A stretch of 64,000 nucleotides of DNA. Origin: Batrachochytrium dendrobatidis JAM81. Lineage: Eukaryota; Chytridiomycota; Chytridiomycetes; Rhizophydiales. Position 1 is the first letter of the stretch; each line of letters starts with the position of its first letter. Below, one piece after another: positions 9,806-23,018 of this stretch. The stretch spans positions 78,204 to 142,203 of the forward strand of contig NW_006281107.1 in NCBI RefSeq assembly GCF_000203795.2. Direction: 5' to 3'. The position numbers were made by a program, and so were the translations under genes. The notes beneath the pieces were generated by a model. The model was given only the letters and a program-made list of their open reading frames with translations, did not search any database and was not told where the DNA came from.

Positions 9806-12800
9806 ATGTCATCCGTTCCTAGTGGTATTATCACAGGAATAGTTCAACGGCAAGATGATATCTCACTATGGAGTGAGCAAAGAGTAGTGCAATGGCTACA
9901 GGAACTGGGGTTGGAACAGTATGCTCAGACTTTTATTGATAACCGCATTTCTGGAGATGTACTGTTGGAACTCAACTACACTTCATTGAGAGATATGGGC
10001 ATCAGGATTGTCGGAGATAGTGCCAGGATTCTACAGTCATTAAGAAGACATCAGCAACAACAACATTCACTGCAGCTTCAATTACTACAGAAACAGAGAA
10101 GTGGTAATAATACAACTGCAGGATTAACCTCATCTGGCAACACCAATCCTGCTGCTGCTCTATCCAGTATTGTTACTTCAGAACCTTGTGTAAATACTTT
10201 GAGTAAAAAAGAGATTTGTACTAGTGGAAAGTCTGCCAATGCAAGTCCTCCACTTTCGATGCGACACCCATTAAATCTAAACCAATATTACATAAATCCT
10301 CAGCAACAGTCCATCCATTCCAACAGTAAACTGCAGTCAAACTTGCATTTACAAATGAATTCTCCTCCGTTGTTGCATCAGCAACCACATCCATCTTCAT
10401 TTTCAAATCTTACCAACTCGCTCAACAGTGCCTCCACTTCTCCGTCCATACCCTCCGCGTCGGCTTCAACTCCATCCCCATATTTTTCATTTCATCCTGT
10501 TTTGCCATTATCCACTGCATCGGTCAGTGTTGGATCTGTTAGTGGTCCGCATGAGGCTCATCACTATCATCATAATCCTAATTTCTTGCAAAACTCTCCT
10601 CACTCCAATCATGCTTTGCATCTTGGTCATCCTAATCAACAAAATCAACAAATGCAGTTTTTACAACAGCAACAGCAACAAGTCGTTCCTCGTCCTCGTA
10701 GGGCTGGATCTCTTTCTAATCAGAATGATCATAGGAAAATGCTAAACTCTACCGCTATCCTGACATCTGGGTCCACCATTTCTAAAAAATTGACCTCAAA
10801 TTCTATAAATACTTCTACCACAAATCTTACTTTAAACTCGTCTGTATCCAAAAAAACCGGATCCGCTTTAAGCGCTCCTTTATCTAGCAGCGTGGATATA
10901 TGGCCAGAATATAATGCTACCCATGCTCCTTTGTCGCGCACTGAGAGCTCACATCTATCTGAAGGTTTAACTAATGAAAATTATAATCAATCAGTCGTCA
11001 TAGGTCGGCCTGATCAAACTTCCCCTAAACGTGATTTGACATCACCTGTACTGGGCTCGGGCTGGCGCTCCGATTTCTCTAATGTTTCAAATTCACCCTA
11101 TGTGGAAAGTCATTCATTTCAGCAGCAATCCATGTACTCGGGTACAAATAGATCTGGAACATCAAATACCTATAGCGATAATCAACCGTCTATTGCTTCT
11201 AATCCATGTATTCGCTTACGTCCAAGTGTTTCTCCTATGCCCATGTCTTCTGGTCTACCACATATGAAAGGAAATCTTCAAATACTCCCTCGCTCATCAT
11301 CAATGAAAAATGTTGATGATTCTGTCAATAACGATGAGGGAAGCACGCTTTACTCTGACTCGGCATCACCCCTCTATCAGCTTCTTATGCAGCCAAAACC
11401 CTTTTTATCTCAAGGTGGATTTAGTCAAGGTTCTAGCAAAGATTCAAAAGATCAAAAAGATAATTCAATTGTGACATTGATGGAGGAAACACACTCCTTA
11501 CACCAACAACTCATTCATGCTGGCTTGGCTCCTAGCGAACCAGTAAAAACTGTTGATGAGCATGCCGACTTTATGGATATGCGAGATATTCGTGAGGTAA
11601 ATTCAATCTGCTTTTTCAAAACCTTAATCTATTGGGTATCATGTCTAACATTTATTTTGCAAATTTTTTTCGTATGGTTTTGATAAACTAGAGTTATATT
11701 CGAGTGTTTGATATGAAGAATCAAAAACACATTATTCGTGTATCTGATTTGAACGATCCCCGTGTAATTCGTGATCGTATTCTTTCCAAATTCAATATTA
11801 GCGATTTACGTGAGCGTAGCATGTATGCGCTATATATCTACGATCTGGCATCATCAAACCGTGAACATAGTAAGATTGTTTATTGTATACAATTTAACAT
11901 CTGTTGATCAAGACAGCTTTAATTTAACCATCTACTATTATGATTACTAGTGGTTTTGTTGGATGATGCAGAACTTTATGCAATCTGCCAGTCGGATAAC
12001 GAGCATCGCGGACAAATTATATTACGTAAACGATCGACCCATGCATTGAATCTAGGCTTACCAGCAAGTGTTGAAAGTAAGTGCTGCACTCTATACAGTA
12101 ATTTAAATGGGCTGAATAGTTGTATTTTTAATTGACTTGAAACAACTTTTTAATAAATGCTATAGATGAACGGTCCATGTCCAAATTAACAAAGTTTTTT
12201 GGTGTACCTGCGCCAATTGTAAGTGGAGCACAAATGGCATCACCACATCGAAAATTAGCAATGAGGTCAAAGCGGCCTGATCCATTGGATGATTTGTCAG
12301 TTCGCCGTCGACCCTCTGGTACAAGCAACTACATGGATAGAGTTTTAGAAAATCACACATACACTAAAAACATGCACTTTCCTCCACGGTCTGGCTATAG
12401 CGGCAATACTCCCCATAGCAAACCACCGCATAACCAGCCACAACTGGCACCGTTTAATCACACAGTGGCTCAGCAAGGCTCAGCAAATCGTGCAGATGGT
12501 TTTGGTGGAGGAAAAGGAGTCAAGCGCGGTAGTATTCGTAATAGTGGAAATAACAGTAAACCGCGTAAAGCCTCCTTTTTTGCTGAACGACCATCTGATG
12601 AAATGATTGTGGACCAGCTTGAGCATTTTTTCCCTGGACTCAAACAAACCGCTTTGGGAAAAAATGTAGAAATTCGATCACATCAACAACCCCTTTCTGC
12701 TGGATCTGGTTCATTTGTATCCCTGCTTTCACCAAAAGAAGGTCAGACTGAAGCATATAGAGGAGATAAAAATCCCTTGCGAGCTACTGCAGTTGCTAAT

Positions 12801-15101
12801 GCAGATTTGGAACGAGATCGTGAAGCTAAACTTGACTCGACGCATTCTTTACATCAGGAACCATTGGTTTCGATTGACAGTATTCGAGGTATTGCTCAAG
12901 CAGCCATTATCAATAAGCGAAACTCGCAGGTACCATGGGGATCTGCTGTATTGATGCAACGCATGAGTAGACTTACCCAGCTGGGTCCAGTTGGGCCACA
13001 TACTGGTGATCTAAACCATTCCAGTCAATCTGGTGGTGAACTTGGACTCAACAGAAGTATGAGCAGCACAGGTGCCAGCTACCGCGTTCGTCCTGGCATT
13101 GATTTCAGTACTGGCACAAAATTATCTACTAGTCAAGGTGGAGGTGAAAATACCAATTTTTCAAGCAAAGGTTTGGATACCAGCTTAGGCCATTCTTCAA
13201 ACTTTTCGTTGCCTCGTTTTCAGTTTCAAACTCCACTGTTGGAAGAATTTCTTGAAATGGGCTCTGAAACGACTGTAGAGATTCCCCTTTCAGAGTTTGA
13301 ATCGGCTTGGATTGAACGAGCTAAGCGGGTATCTACTATTACAGAAAAAGAATTATTTGACGACGACGGACTGGATTATTTTGAATCCATGTCTACGATT
13401 GATAATGATCCTACACCTAGAAATTCAGATACGATTGGCATCAATTCAGTCAAAGTACAAGCAAATGAGCTTAAACCCGTCATCACTACAGTACCACTGC
13501 GACCCTCTGCCGAAGACGGGCCAGTCACTGCAGGATTCAAAAACGATATGGCTTTGGGTCAAGTGCTTAATCCACAACCCGTGTCTGTGCGTCAATCCAT
13601 TTTGTTTGCCAAAGCACGTCCACAAACAGTGGACAACCGTTTTGCAACATCACTTGCCATTTCAGATTTATCCTCATCAGTGATCAGCGAAGATGACACG
13701 GTTTCTGGCCTAACTCCACCGAATTCATCTACTCTTGCAGTGATTGACCTAGCAAAAGAAAAACTAGCTCCTGTGCGATGGGAACAAGGTCAACTGATTG
13801 GTCAAGGCGCATTTGGTCGAGTATTCCACGCTCTTGATCTTGACACGGGTGCTATCATGGCAGTCAAGCAAGTGATTCTTGGTGGAGATGACAATCCTCA
13901 ACGCATGAAACAAGAAGACTCACTTCGACGTGAAATTGAACTGTTCAAAGATTTGGATCATGTCAATATCGTTCAATATCTTGGATTCGAAATTACCAAT
14001 ACGGCATTCAATGTTTTTCTCGAGTATGTTTCTGGTGGATCGATTGCTGGGTGTCTAGCGAAATGTGGCAAATTCGATGAGCATATTGTCAAAAACTTTA
14101 CTGCTCAAATTCTATGTGGGATCGAGTACCTGCATTCTAAAAACATTATTCATCGAGATGTAAAGGGTGCAAATATGCTGATTGACAACGAAGGAAGAGT
14201 AAAGATTTCTGATTTTGGTATATCAAAAAAGAACGAGTATATGGCTTACCAACGTATGACAAGGATGTCGCTTCAAGGATCTATTTATTGGATGGCACCA
14301 GAAGTGGCCAGAGGAAAAGGATATAGTGCCAAAGTAGATATCTGGTCTTTGGGTTGTTTGGTGTTGGAAATGCTGACAGGCGAGCATCCATGGTTTAAAG
14401 TTCCCGGAAATATCATTTATTTGCTTGGAATGGGAAATTCTCCACCAATCTCTGACAAAGTATCTGCTGATGCCAAAGAGTTTATTCAATGGGCTTTGAC
14501 CGTTGATGCAGAAAAGCGACCCACAGCTAGTGGGTTGTTGTGTCATTTCTTTGTTGGCGATCCCGATATTTTAATGGTGGATTTCAACTCTTGGTTCAAG
14601 GATCGTGTTTTGAGTATTACTGCTGATGGAGGGTCGACTTACGGCGACTACGATTCTGATGATTCCGACAATTCTGAAGACTCCAATAGCGAGCTTTCTG
14701 ACGAACAGGAAGAGGATATCAACGATGTAGACGAGTCGGTGGATACTGACGGGTATGACGACAACACTGTCGCTGACGACTTGATTCCAAAACTTACACT
14801 GGAAACCTCGATGCCCAATACTGTTGTCTATTCTTCAGAAAATCTGCTCAAAGCACAATCGAGTCACGATCTTTCAGTTGACATGGACGAATCTATTCAA
14901 GACAAAGATTATTGGAACAATGATCCATGGAATTTAAAACATGAAGGTGGTCTAGATGAACGAACCGACACTTTTCCTCAACTCGTTGAAGCGGATACAG
15001 TCTTGGAAAGCAAGGAGTTGGGTAATCTAAAACCAATTGATTCTGACATGAATATGGGTTTTAGTCCACGATCCACTCGGCCTTCTCATGAATTGGGCTG
15101 A
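9806..15101 (+). CDS. STE11: MAP kinase kinase kinase with SAM and Ras-association domains (Ste11/Byr2 type)
   Basis: Four exons (9806-11596, 11692-11869, 11951-12076, 12166-15101) encode 1676 residues. A SAM domain lies at about 20-85 (WSEQRVVQWLQELGLEQYAQ). A long Ser/Asn/Gln-rich region follows to about 590, then a Ras-association domain at about 598-690 spread over the small exons (IRVFDMKNQKHIIRVSDL ... QIILRKR). A second disordered stretch precedes a protein kinase at about 1236-1499 with GQGAFGRVF, MAVKQV, HRDVKGANML, SDFGISKK and WMAPEVARGKGYS. This order matches fission yeast Byr2 and budding yeast Ste11, which relay Ras/Cdc42 and Ste50 inputs to a MAPK cascade. Unusually, about 175 residues follow the kinase, including a very acidic Asp/Ser/Glu block; in Ste11 and Byr2 the kinase is close to the C-terminus. 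The start is the first ATG before the SAM domain. Confidence 0.93.
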
Positions 15102-15485
15102 CTTGCTCTGTTTTAATTATCCAAGAGCTGCTTATTATGTTTATTTTACTTATTTTTCTCGATGTCATATCTCATTCACTTGTGCAATCAGCACTCTTGT
15201 CAATACAGGGCTTTTCAATTTACCGAATATATCAATTGATGATACTTTTTAAACATTCGACTGTATCTAATTGTTTTAATGGGGTTTATACCATTATACT
15301 TTTTAAATGGTACTGTAAAAATAAACTTGGTCGTCAAGCATGCCAAATTGATAAGCATGAGCTAGCAAATCAAAACCCAGCGTATTATGTTGAACAATTA
15401 CTGCGCACATGTACAACATGATGGTGTAGTTAACTCTATCCATAGACATTCAATGTATACGATTCATTTATAGATATTGAGTTTT
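15102..15485. other. Convergent intergenic spacer
   Basis: This region lies between the 3' ends of the MAPKKK gene and the phosphoesterase gene. A 94-codon open frame at 15137-15421 has hydrophobic, unbiased composition and no recognisable family, so I treat it as 3' UTR or spacer. Nothing else is seen. Confidence 0.5.
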
Positions 15486-16928
15486 TTATGGATTGGGGAG
15501 TTTTTGAATGCAATCGGTTCTTGGTTGGGAGAGATTCGCAATGCCATCAAAAGGCAGAGCCCATGCATCACGATTGGTTAAAAAGTGGGGCAAGTTGAAG
15601 ACATGTTTAAGCGTTGCGGGAATAGACGAGTGTTCAAAGTGGCGATTGGGATTGCGGTTATGAATAACGGAACCCTTTGGAACCAGCGGTGAGATAACAA
15701 GAGCAGGAACACGAGGACCAAGGCGATCGAATTTAAAGTCGCCAACAGGCGGGTAAGGAGCTTGACTATCCGGAATGGGAACATTGGTGGGTGGAGTAAC
15801 ATGGTCGTAAAACCCACCGTTTTCATCGTAAGTGATTAGAAAAAGAGTGTTTTCCCACTGCGGCGAGGATCTGAGAGCCTCATATGCACGCTTGATAAAG
15901 GCTTGGCCTGCGTGAAGGTTGTTGGGTGGATGATCATCTTCGCTAAGACTGCTTGGATCAAGAAACGAATATTGGGGAAGATTACCTGCTGCCGCATCTT
16001 TAACAAAAGTATTAAACTGGTGCATTTTCCCAAGACGATAAATACTACGCATATCTCGATACAACAGAGTTGTAACTAGCAACGAGTCGGCATAAATCTT
16101 CCAGGAGATATTGGCATCTTCCAAATTCTGATAAATAGTTTTGCATGGAATACCGAGAAAACCGCCGTCATTTCCAGTGTAGCCGTATGCCGTGGCACAA
16201 TGAGCAAAGTGTCGGTTAGGAAAAGTCGGTCCAGGAACTGATGCTATTGCAATTCAATCCAACACATTTGCAGCATTAGCCAAAGGAGTTAGACTCGAAA
16301 CAATCTCATTTACGAGACTCACCAAACCAGTTATCAACAATGGCAAATTCTTGAGCAAGCGCATAAGTAACAGGAAGGGTATCAGGACCAAATGCCTGCA
16401 TGATCTGATTGACAGAATCCATATTTCCTTTGCTTTCAACAAAAGCCTGCTGAGCAAATCCTGCCATGGTTGGCTGTTTGCCCTGGGTATTAACCGTGCC
16501 AGCACCATAAATCTGTTCAGTCACGGCATGCAGTTCGTGATTAGGATCAAATCCAGCCTTGGGATTCGTACCCCGTTGGATCCCAACAGTTTGTCCATTG
16601 GCAAGCTTGTTGGATTCGTTACCCGTAAGACCGTCGACATTTGAATTGGTACCATCCCACTTGAGACGACCCAGAATCGAATCAAACGATCGGTTTTCTG
16701 TAAAACAATCAAACACTGGTTATCTATTACGCTGTAGCAAGCAACATTTGAATGATCTCCAAATATATGTTCGTGTTAAATTCATCAAAGCAATTCAAAC
16801 ACACCCATAATCAAAACAACTACATTTTTGATGGAAGCTTTACTAGTAGCTCTCGTTTTAGGTACTGTAGTGCCAAAAGTGCATGGAATAACAGCAAGCA
16901 GGATGACAAGTAGATGGTTCATTTGCAT
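15486..16928 (-). CDS. Secreted phosphoesterase / acid phosphatase-like protein (PF04185 family)
   Basis: Three exons (16805-16928, 16323-16697, 15486-16243) give 418 residues. An N-terminal signal peptide (MQMNHLLVILLAVIPCTFG) is encoded by exon 1. The hallmark VVLIMENRSFDSILG follows, as in bacterial phospholipase C and fungal acid phosphatases of this family. Later blocks are ADNWFG-like (IVDNWFGASVPGPTFPNRHF), LFLITYDENGGFYDHVTPP and GPRVPALVISP, all conserved around the metal centre. The second codon of ENRSFD is assembled across the first intron, supporting the splice. The enzyme probably releases phosphate from extracellular esters; whether it prefers phospholipids or simple monoesters cannot be told. 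It lies tail to tail with the MAPKKK gene. Confidence 0.88.
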
Positions 16929-18352
16929 GGCTCAAAGTTTTGTATTGAAATATGCTTGTGTGTATACCAGGCTTGAAATGCAAGTGTTGATGAATACAAC
17001 CAAGTTTATCTGGAAAACCTAAACTCTTTTTATATGCCAGTCAATCTTGGACACGATCTTGAAAGCGTCGTTTCTTGAGCGTGCTAGCGTGCACTCGACC
17101 TTGATGGTATAAGCTTGTAAATTAGGGTTGAGCCAATGGCATGCAACAACACCGCACATGCTCTTGTTGATTTTATCCATCAAGCACACTGGAAATCAAT
17201 GGACGCAAATAATTCTCTCGGAAATGCAAATTGCTTGTTTAGGGGTATTTTAAACATGTTTGATACTCAAAGTGAATAGACAAATAGCAGTAACCTAAAT
17301 ATGCTATGCATACTGTGTTTTGATTATTAGATAAAGAGTTTATTAAAACTGCACCATGCCATGTAGATTTTATACTTTATCATGAGTGAAAAGCTTTTCA
17401 CATCTATATCCTAAAATGAAAGGTTTTAAACACGTTTCAATTGGCAATTTCTATTCATCTCAATCTAGCCAAACGTGTTTAGATCCAACCACTTGACTGG
17501 ATGTCAAAAATGAAACATTAAACAAGGGTATCAAAAACCATAATAAACAGTCCATTTTAAAATGATTGGTGTTAGTATCTGGCAAATTCACTCGATAACA
17601 TTGCCATCTCAACCCATCAATAAAGTTTACTAGTCTGCTCATTTTTGTATAAAAATACTGACCGAATGTTCACATTACAGCTGCAGTCAACCCCACATCA
17701 GAACAGTCAGCCCCAATACTCGGTTTTAGACTTGGTGATCATACAATGTATGATTGTCAAAAGAGGAGAAAATTGTCATTTCAAAACGATAGTTTGATTA
17801 CACCACATAGTGGTCCTTGTGCTGATTGTCCAAAGTCAATTTTTATTAATAATTGCAACAAACATTTAGTCATTATCTATTCAAAAGTAAATAGTGACAG
17901 CAAGATAGTGTTTCATTCCACACGAATACGGCTACAAATATAATTGTTATTTGTAGATTGATTGGCAGATTGTTTTCTCACTGACTGTCAATCTGTGGCG
18001 CGACATGACTTGAGATTGACATGGCTTATGTATCTGTCAACCAAAACCGCATACTTGCCTTGGGACCAGATAAACATGGATTTAAAAACTAGCGTGAGAA
18101 GCCATCATTTAAAAAATGAATTGGAAATTGACAGGTATGTATTGAAAATACAAATACTTGAGAGTATTCCTTTGTTTCCAAAATATATTCCCTTTTGTAT
18201 CACTAGAAATCTCATTGTAAAATTGAATTCAAACTCCTCAACTTGAGCCCCAATTTTTATATACACGTATTTGAACTACGTCTGTATACGACTTCAATTA
18301 ATTCATCAGCTAAACTGCACTATTCCCACTTCATTCCTGTCACCTTTTAAAA
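16929..18352. other. Long intergenic region with a partial dispersed repeat
   Basis: The 1.4-kb gap holds no frame I trust. From about 17727 (CTTGGTGATCATACAATGTA) to 17940 (ACACGAATACGGCTACAAAT) it matches the right half and right terminus of the inverted-repeat family also seen at 54190-54310 and 63300-63503. A possible left end near 17660 (CCGAATGTTCACATTACAG) is weak. The 94-codon frame at 17962-18246 is dismissed as chance. Confidence 0.45.
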
Positions 18353-19725
18353 ATGCCATCCATGAATGGATTCACAGTCATTCTGGTTGATGCGAATCAA
18401 TTGCCTATTCCAGAAACCATTGTTCATTCAAGCAACACATTCTTAGGCGTGCGAATCCAAACAGAAGTAGCAACTTCACCCTGTGCTGTTAAATCCCAAT
18501 CAATTGTTCAATCATCTACCTTGTCAAAAAATCAGCTACCCTATTGTTTTTCGATTCGCATTGACAATACTGGTATTGATCCATCATTGTTTGAGCGTGG
18601 CCCGGAAATTATGCTTGGGTGTAAAAAGGGAAACAGAAGCAGCAAGAAAGAATGTAGTTTACAGTTGGAACACGATAGGCAACCGGTATTACGGGTATGT
18701 GTCGTTGTGATTGTAAATGGCCGGTTGGTATTTGCTCATACTCTCCGATCGCGTCATGAATCCTTTGATATTACTGGGTGTCGAACCAAGTTTGGTGTTG
18801 TTTCTCCCCTAATATTTAGTGGTGAAAATGATTTGAAAGATGAAGGATACACTACAAAAGTATCTGTGGAATTATGGCATTGCAAGGCTCAATGTGTCGA
18901 TCAAGGCTATTCTTTATGGGACGATACAGTACCATGCGATCCCAAAGCTACATTTCTTGCCAATGAGCTATACTCCAGGTATTTGATATTGTTTTGTGAA
19001 TATTTTGAATCATCATCAAAATGATGGCCAACGCATACTGCCTTACTAGACTCGATACAAAGAATGACGGTTCAAATGTCTTGTCGCTCGAGTGCAAGCG
19101 GCTTGGTCCTCATCCGCTTCTTTCTTTCGACATTCGCGGTGCATCAACATTTAGTAAGTCTTTCAATGCACTGCCCATTTGTCCTATTAAGCATGGTATC
19201 TACTATACCAACATAACAGCTTGTACTTATTCCATATTCTGAATAGGATCGGATTTTGCCATTGACAGCTGGCATCCGCTGTCATGTGTTCCGTTACCGC
19301 GATGGACACAGTCTGCGTCCGTGTCATGTCCTATGACACCACCTCGCGATCATTGTCCACAGCAGATGGAGTTACCTCACCAAATCCAAGGTGTCTGCAG
19401 TGCTATATCTCAACTTGCTACATTAGAATTATCATCAAAACATCATTATCAACAACAAACTCCACCTCGGTTTGCCTGTAAACCTTTGGATTCAATTCTC
19501 CATACATCTTCATCACCTCTCCAACTCCAAAAAAAAAGCATCCCGAATCATCGCCGCTATGTGTTCCAAGAACCAACTGTAATGGTCATGAGTCAATCTC
19601 TTCGTACCAACACGAATCAACCCGATTTGATGCGATCGGTTTGTTATGCTGATACAATCGACAAACATCGACATCTTGTGCTTCCACCCATTAACAGGTT
19701 GGCTATTCCTGTCAAAACACCTTGA
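18353..19725 (+). CDS. Hypothetical protein, orphan
   Basis: Three exons (18353-18978, 19050-19153, 19247-19725) encode 402 residues, with clean GT..AG introns of 71 and 93 nt. The N-terminal half is predicted to be beta-rich (GFTVILVDANQLPIPE, FSIRIDNTGIDPSLFERGPE, VCVVVIVNGRLVFAHTLRS). It vaguely recalls fungal proteins of the DUF7918 type, which share a GF-x-V opening and an internal strand-DG-strand pattern. The C-terminal half is Ser/Pro/Gln-rich and probably disordered. No signal peptide, membrane segment or catalytic motif is visible, so a cytosolic or nuclear protein is likely. The start is the first ATG after a long run of in-frame stops. The gene is convergent with the Mg2+ transporter gene. 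Confidence 0.65.
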
Positions 19726-19962
19726 CGTTGCCATCACTCAACTTTGATCTTGTTTGATGTATTGGTGTTGCGGTATGATTCATCGAGTTAAACTAAATAT
19801 TACTCGATGTTGCAAAATAAAATATACTTTATTGTTTTTCTACAAACTTTGAATTAAACAGCAGGATAGTCATGACACTTGAAAAGGTGATCCAATGTCA
19901 AGTAGAGTGGAGAGAAAGGGAAATCAATGTTTCAAAATACAAATCATTTTTTATTGTCTTGC

Positions 19963-21578
19963 CTATCCAAGAATTGCAGCACAGAAACCAAGGTATACTG
20001 AGCTACCTATCAAATCCTGCATGGCTGTTTCAAAAGGTCCAGCCATAAGTGCCGGATCTATTTTCAATGCACGAAACGTGAGGGGACCTAGTGCACCCAT
20101 AATTCCAGAAATAGCACTATTGAAAAATATACTAGTGTTTGTAAAGATATATTTTGGGATTAGTATCAGTGTAAAATGTACTATTCACGACATGTATGTG
20201 ATGGTATTCAAGACTTACGATAGACCCGTCGCAATTCCGAAATTCATCGCATGAGCCCAGCTTGACGAGATAATCATGAGAGAAATCCCAGCGAAGCTTG
20301 CAACCACCAACGATGCGTAAAACTCTTTCAGCAAGATCCGAATCACGCTTGAGATGCTGGATGCTGATGCATGGCCAGTTGATAACCCACGCAACGTTGC
20401 AGTTGATGCTTGGAGTCCGACATTGCCTTTATCAAAAAACATCCTAGTTAGAATCTAATCAACATGTATTGTCAGTCGAATAATGGCTTGAAGCATTAAA
20501 AGCTTGAAAACTTACCAGCAATGGAGGATAGAACAGGAAGGAATGAAGTAATCATCATATTAGATCGTATGAGCTCATGGCGTGAGCTAATGACTGCACC
20601 TACAATCAGCTCAAGTGACAATGTTGCAATAATAGCAGGACATCTGCTCACGGCAACCATCCATGCAGGCATACTGTACATTGACGTTCCAATCAATACA
20701 TGAAAGAAATAACGGTTAGCAAATGTAACAAGATATAAACTAGTTGTACTTGTCAAGTCTTACTTTGCCATTTTCTCGGCAAAATTATTAGATGACAGGT
20801 AAGTTAATCGCTGAGAGAGAAGTTCACGGATAAGTAGTGGATTTTCCTCTTGCAAAACCAGATCCAAAAACTCCTGTTCAGGAAGCCTAAACACATCCTC
20901 TCGCTTTCTTCTAGGACGAGAAGCCCTAGACCGAGTCTCACTTGTACTAGAATGGCCAGTATCGCAAGGTGATAGTGGAGACCCATTCAAAGACAGATTT
21001 GAAGAATGAATGTCAGTTGCATGACATCCCATAGAATTCAAGAGCGTATCTGGATTGTATCTTTTATCCAAAAGTTCCACAGAATCGCTGTGACCATCAT
21101 CGACATCAGAATGAGCTTGGAAAGATACTCTAGATGATGACAGATGCTGAGCCACCAGATTGTTGTGATCAAGTTGAAGATGCAATGGGTCTGAATGGGA
21201 TTTCTCCGAGTAAGTAGAGGTTTGTGCAAAAGCAGCAGGTAGACCATCTGAGATTTGGTTATCTGAAATATGGGTATAAAGTGAATCAAGAGGCCGATGC
21301 CAGGATATTGAAGAATCCAGCAAAGCCGAGTCTTTTGATTTGCTTGCCATTGCTCTGGATGCTGAAATATGAATATCATTTGAAGAAGATGCAGGCAGCA
21401 CAGTTCTGTCTATTAATGAATCCTGTTTCCATAATGACTGTGCATGAGAATCATAGTCGACTGTCTTCGAGGCAGGATTGGCTATATTGCTGCTACCAGT
21501 ATTTAGTATGTCGTTGGAAAAGTCAGCACTCCAGTCAGGCACATCATCAATAAAGGGATTGTTGGGTTTATGAGACAT
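19963..21578 (-). CDS. MgtE/SLC41-type divalent cation (Mg2+) transporter
   Basis: Four exons (20764-21578, 20516-20673, 20219-20426, 19963-20116) join to 444 residues. The first 270 are hydrophilic and Ser-rich, ending in a basic stretch and helix (LPEQEFLDLVLQEENPLLIR). The remainder is a PF01769 channel domain: MPAWMVAVSRCPAIIATLSL, then VLSSIAGNVGLQASTATLRG, which contains the family GNxGxQ motif, then GIMGALGPLTFRALKIDPAL followed by a DLIGSSVYLG motif. MgtE/SLC41 proteins move Mg2+ across membranes. The family motif is only rebuilt if the third exon begins at 20426 after an AAAG acceptor, so that splice is well supported by homology. One PF01769 repeat is present, so a dimer is expected. 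The start ATG at 21578 is the first in frame. Confidence 0.87.
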
Positions 21579-22218
21579 TTTTATATTGACTAATCCAGTA
21601 GTTGTAGCAGCCTTGACAAGTACACCAGCAAGAACAAGTGTTTTCAAGTGACAATCTTGCAATTTTAAATCAACTCAAACTCGACCAATTTGCAAACTAA
21701 AAACTGTCAAATTTAATGATTTTTAATCCAGTTGACAAGAATGAACTTGAAAACATTCACTAATGTGATGATTTTCAACCACTTTTTATCAAACGCATTT
21801 GCTGCCAACTGTCGTTTTACTCGAATCAGTTTTTTGATATTCTTTTGCAAACATTATTTGAATGACAGAATCATTCATTATTTGTATATCGCGACGACAA
21901 TCCGACTTGTTGATTCTTAATTGTAAAACTGACACAATCTTGAAAGCTTCATCTATATAATCTGTAAACTGCACGCTTGTTTTAAACTCAACTTTTGCTT
22001 TCAAAATACTGCAATTTACTGGACGTTATCGCAATGGCTTCAAACCAAATTCAAATCTTTATATAACCAAAAAATATATTTTATTTTATCATTTCCATTT
22101 TCTATGAATTAGTTGAAAGGATTGAAACCCTTTTCAAATAGTTGTTTTATTCAACTATCCCGGCTCTAGTTGGAAATGGTCTGCATCACAGGGTAGTATG
22201 TGTTTGTATCTGTTACTA
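21579..22218. other. Intergenic region upstream of the Mg2+ transporter
   Basis: The 640-bp gap separates two minus-strand genes and should hold the transporter promoter. It is A+T-rich with several short frames lacking coding character. A GTTGAAAGGATTGAAACCC-like stretch near 22111-22130 and other direct repeats are too short to interpret. Confidence 0.4.
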
Positions 22219-23018
22219 TTATGAATCATCAAGTTCTTTAGGTGATGGGGTTTCCAAGAGTACTTGTAGTGCTGCATCTATAAAAGGTATTGTAATGGAG
22301 TGAGCAACTCGATAGTTTTTATAAAATCTAATTTTTGGATAAATTAGCTTACCAGATTCTGACTGACTAAACTTTGTTTCTTGGCCTTGTGTTCGTCTCT
22401 TGGCTTGATCTTTAGGTATGTAGATAGTGTCATGCAGTTTACCTATTTACTCGATAGAATTACATCAAGTCACTGTAAAGTCAACACATTGATCTGCCAA
22501 TGCTTTGAAAATACAAAATTACAGTCGTATCATTACCTCTAGGAGCACCAACTCGAAATTGCTTTACATAGGCTTTGGTGATATCCAAGTCTCTCTCCCT
22601 AAATACCAGATTGATGATATCATGAATGAGTTGTGTGGGTTTGAATTCGTTTGATCACTTTGAAATGCCATGATACATTTAGAAATGAATCCTACCATGA
22701 TAATGCCTTGTATGCATATTTTTTTAAAACGATGGGCTCGGCTTTTCTATGTAGCTCGCGACGACTATAAAGTGGTTTGAAATGGTCTTTTATACTGAGG
22801 ACATGGCTAGGAGTATCTGAAGACTCTTGATACTTTAAATTGATGGTGTAGCTTGGTTTAGAATGAACCAATGCAGTCCATAACAAAACACTCATGCAAA
22901 ACAAGGCAAGGTATAGCAGTCGCCGTTGCTTTAAAGCATTGATGCGAGGCTGCGCGCAGTGGAATATGGGCAGTATATGCGGCGACTTTTTTGGATAGTG
23001 TAAAACGTAACGATCCAT
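22219..23018 (-). CDS. Hypothetical single-pass membrane protein
   Basis: Four exons (22696-23018, 22537-22598, 22353-22442, 22219-22277) sum to 177 residues. A basic N-terminus (about 33 residues, including NALKQRRLL) is followed by one hydrophobic segment, YLALFCMSVLLWTALVHS, which suggests a type II topology or a mitochondrial inner-membrane anchor. The remainder is hydrophilic (ERDLDITKAYVKQFRVGAPR; LHDTIYIPKDQAKRRTQGQE) and ends in an acidic tail. An alternative short frame through the first intron also reads through part of it, but only the 97-nt intron to the TTTAG acceptor gives an open join. I do not recognise the family. It shares a divergent promoter with the SUN-domain gene. Confidence 0.65.

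Noticed and set aside
15137..15421. 94-codon open frame after the MAPKKK gene
   Set aside because: It follows directly on a 3' end, has hydrophobic random composition and no homology I recognise.
17962..18246. 94-codon plus-strand frame in the 17-18 kb gap
   Set aside because: It overlaps no conserved pattern, lies next to repeat-family sequence and has no supportable splice partner.
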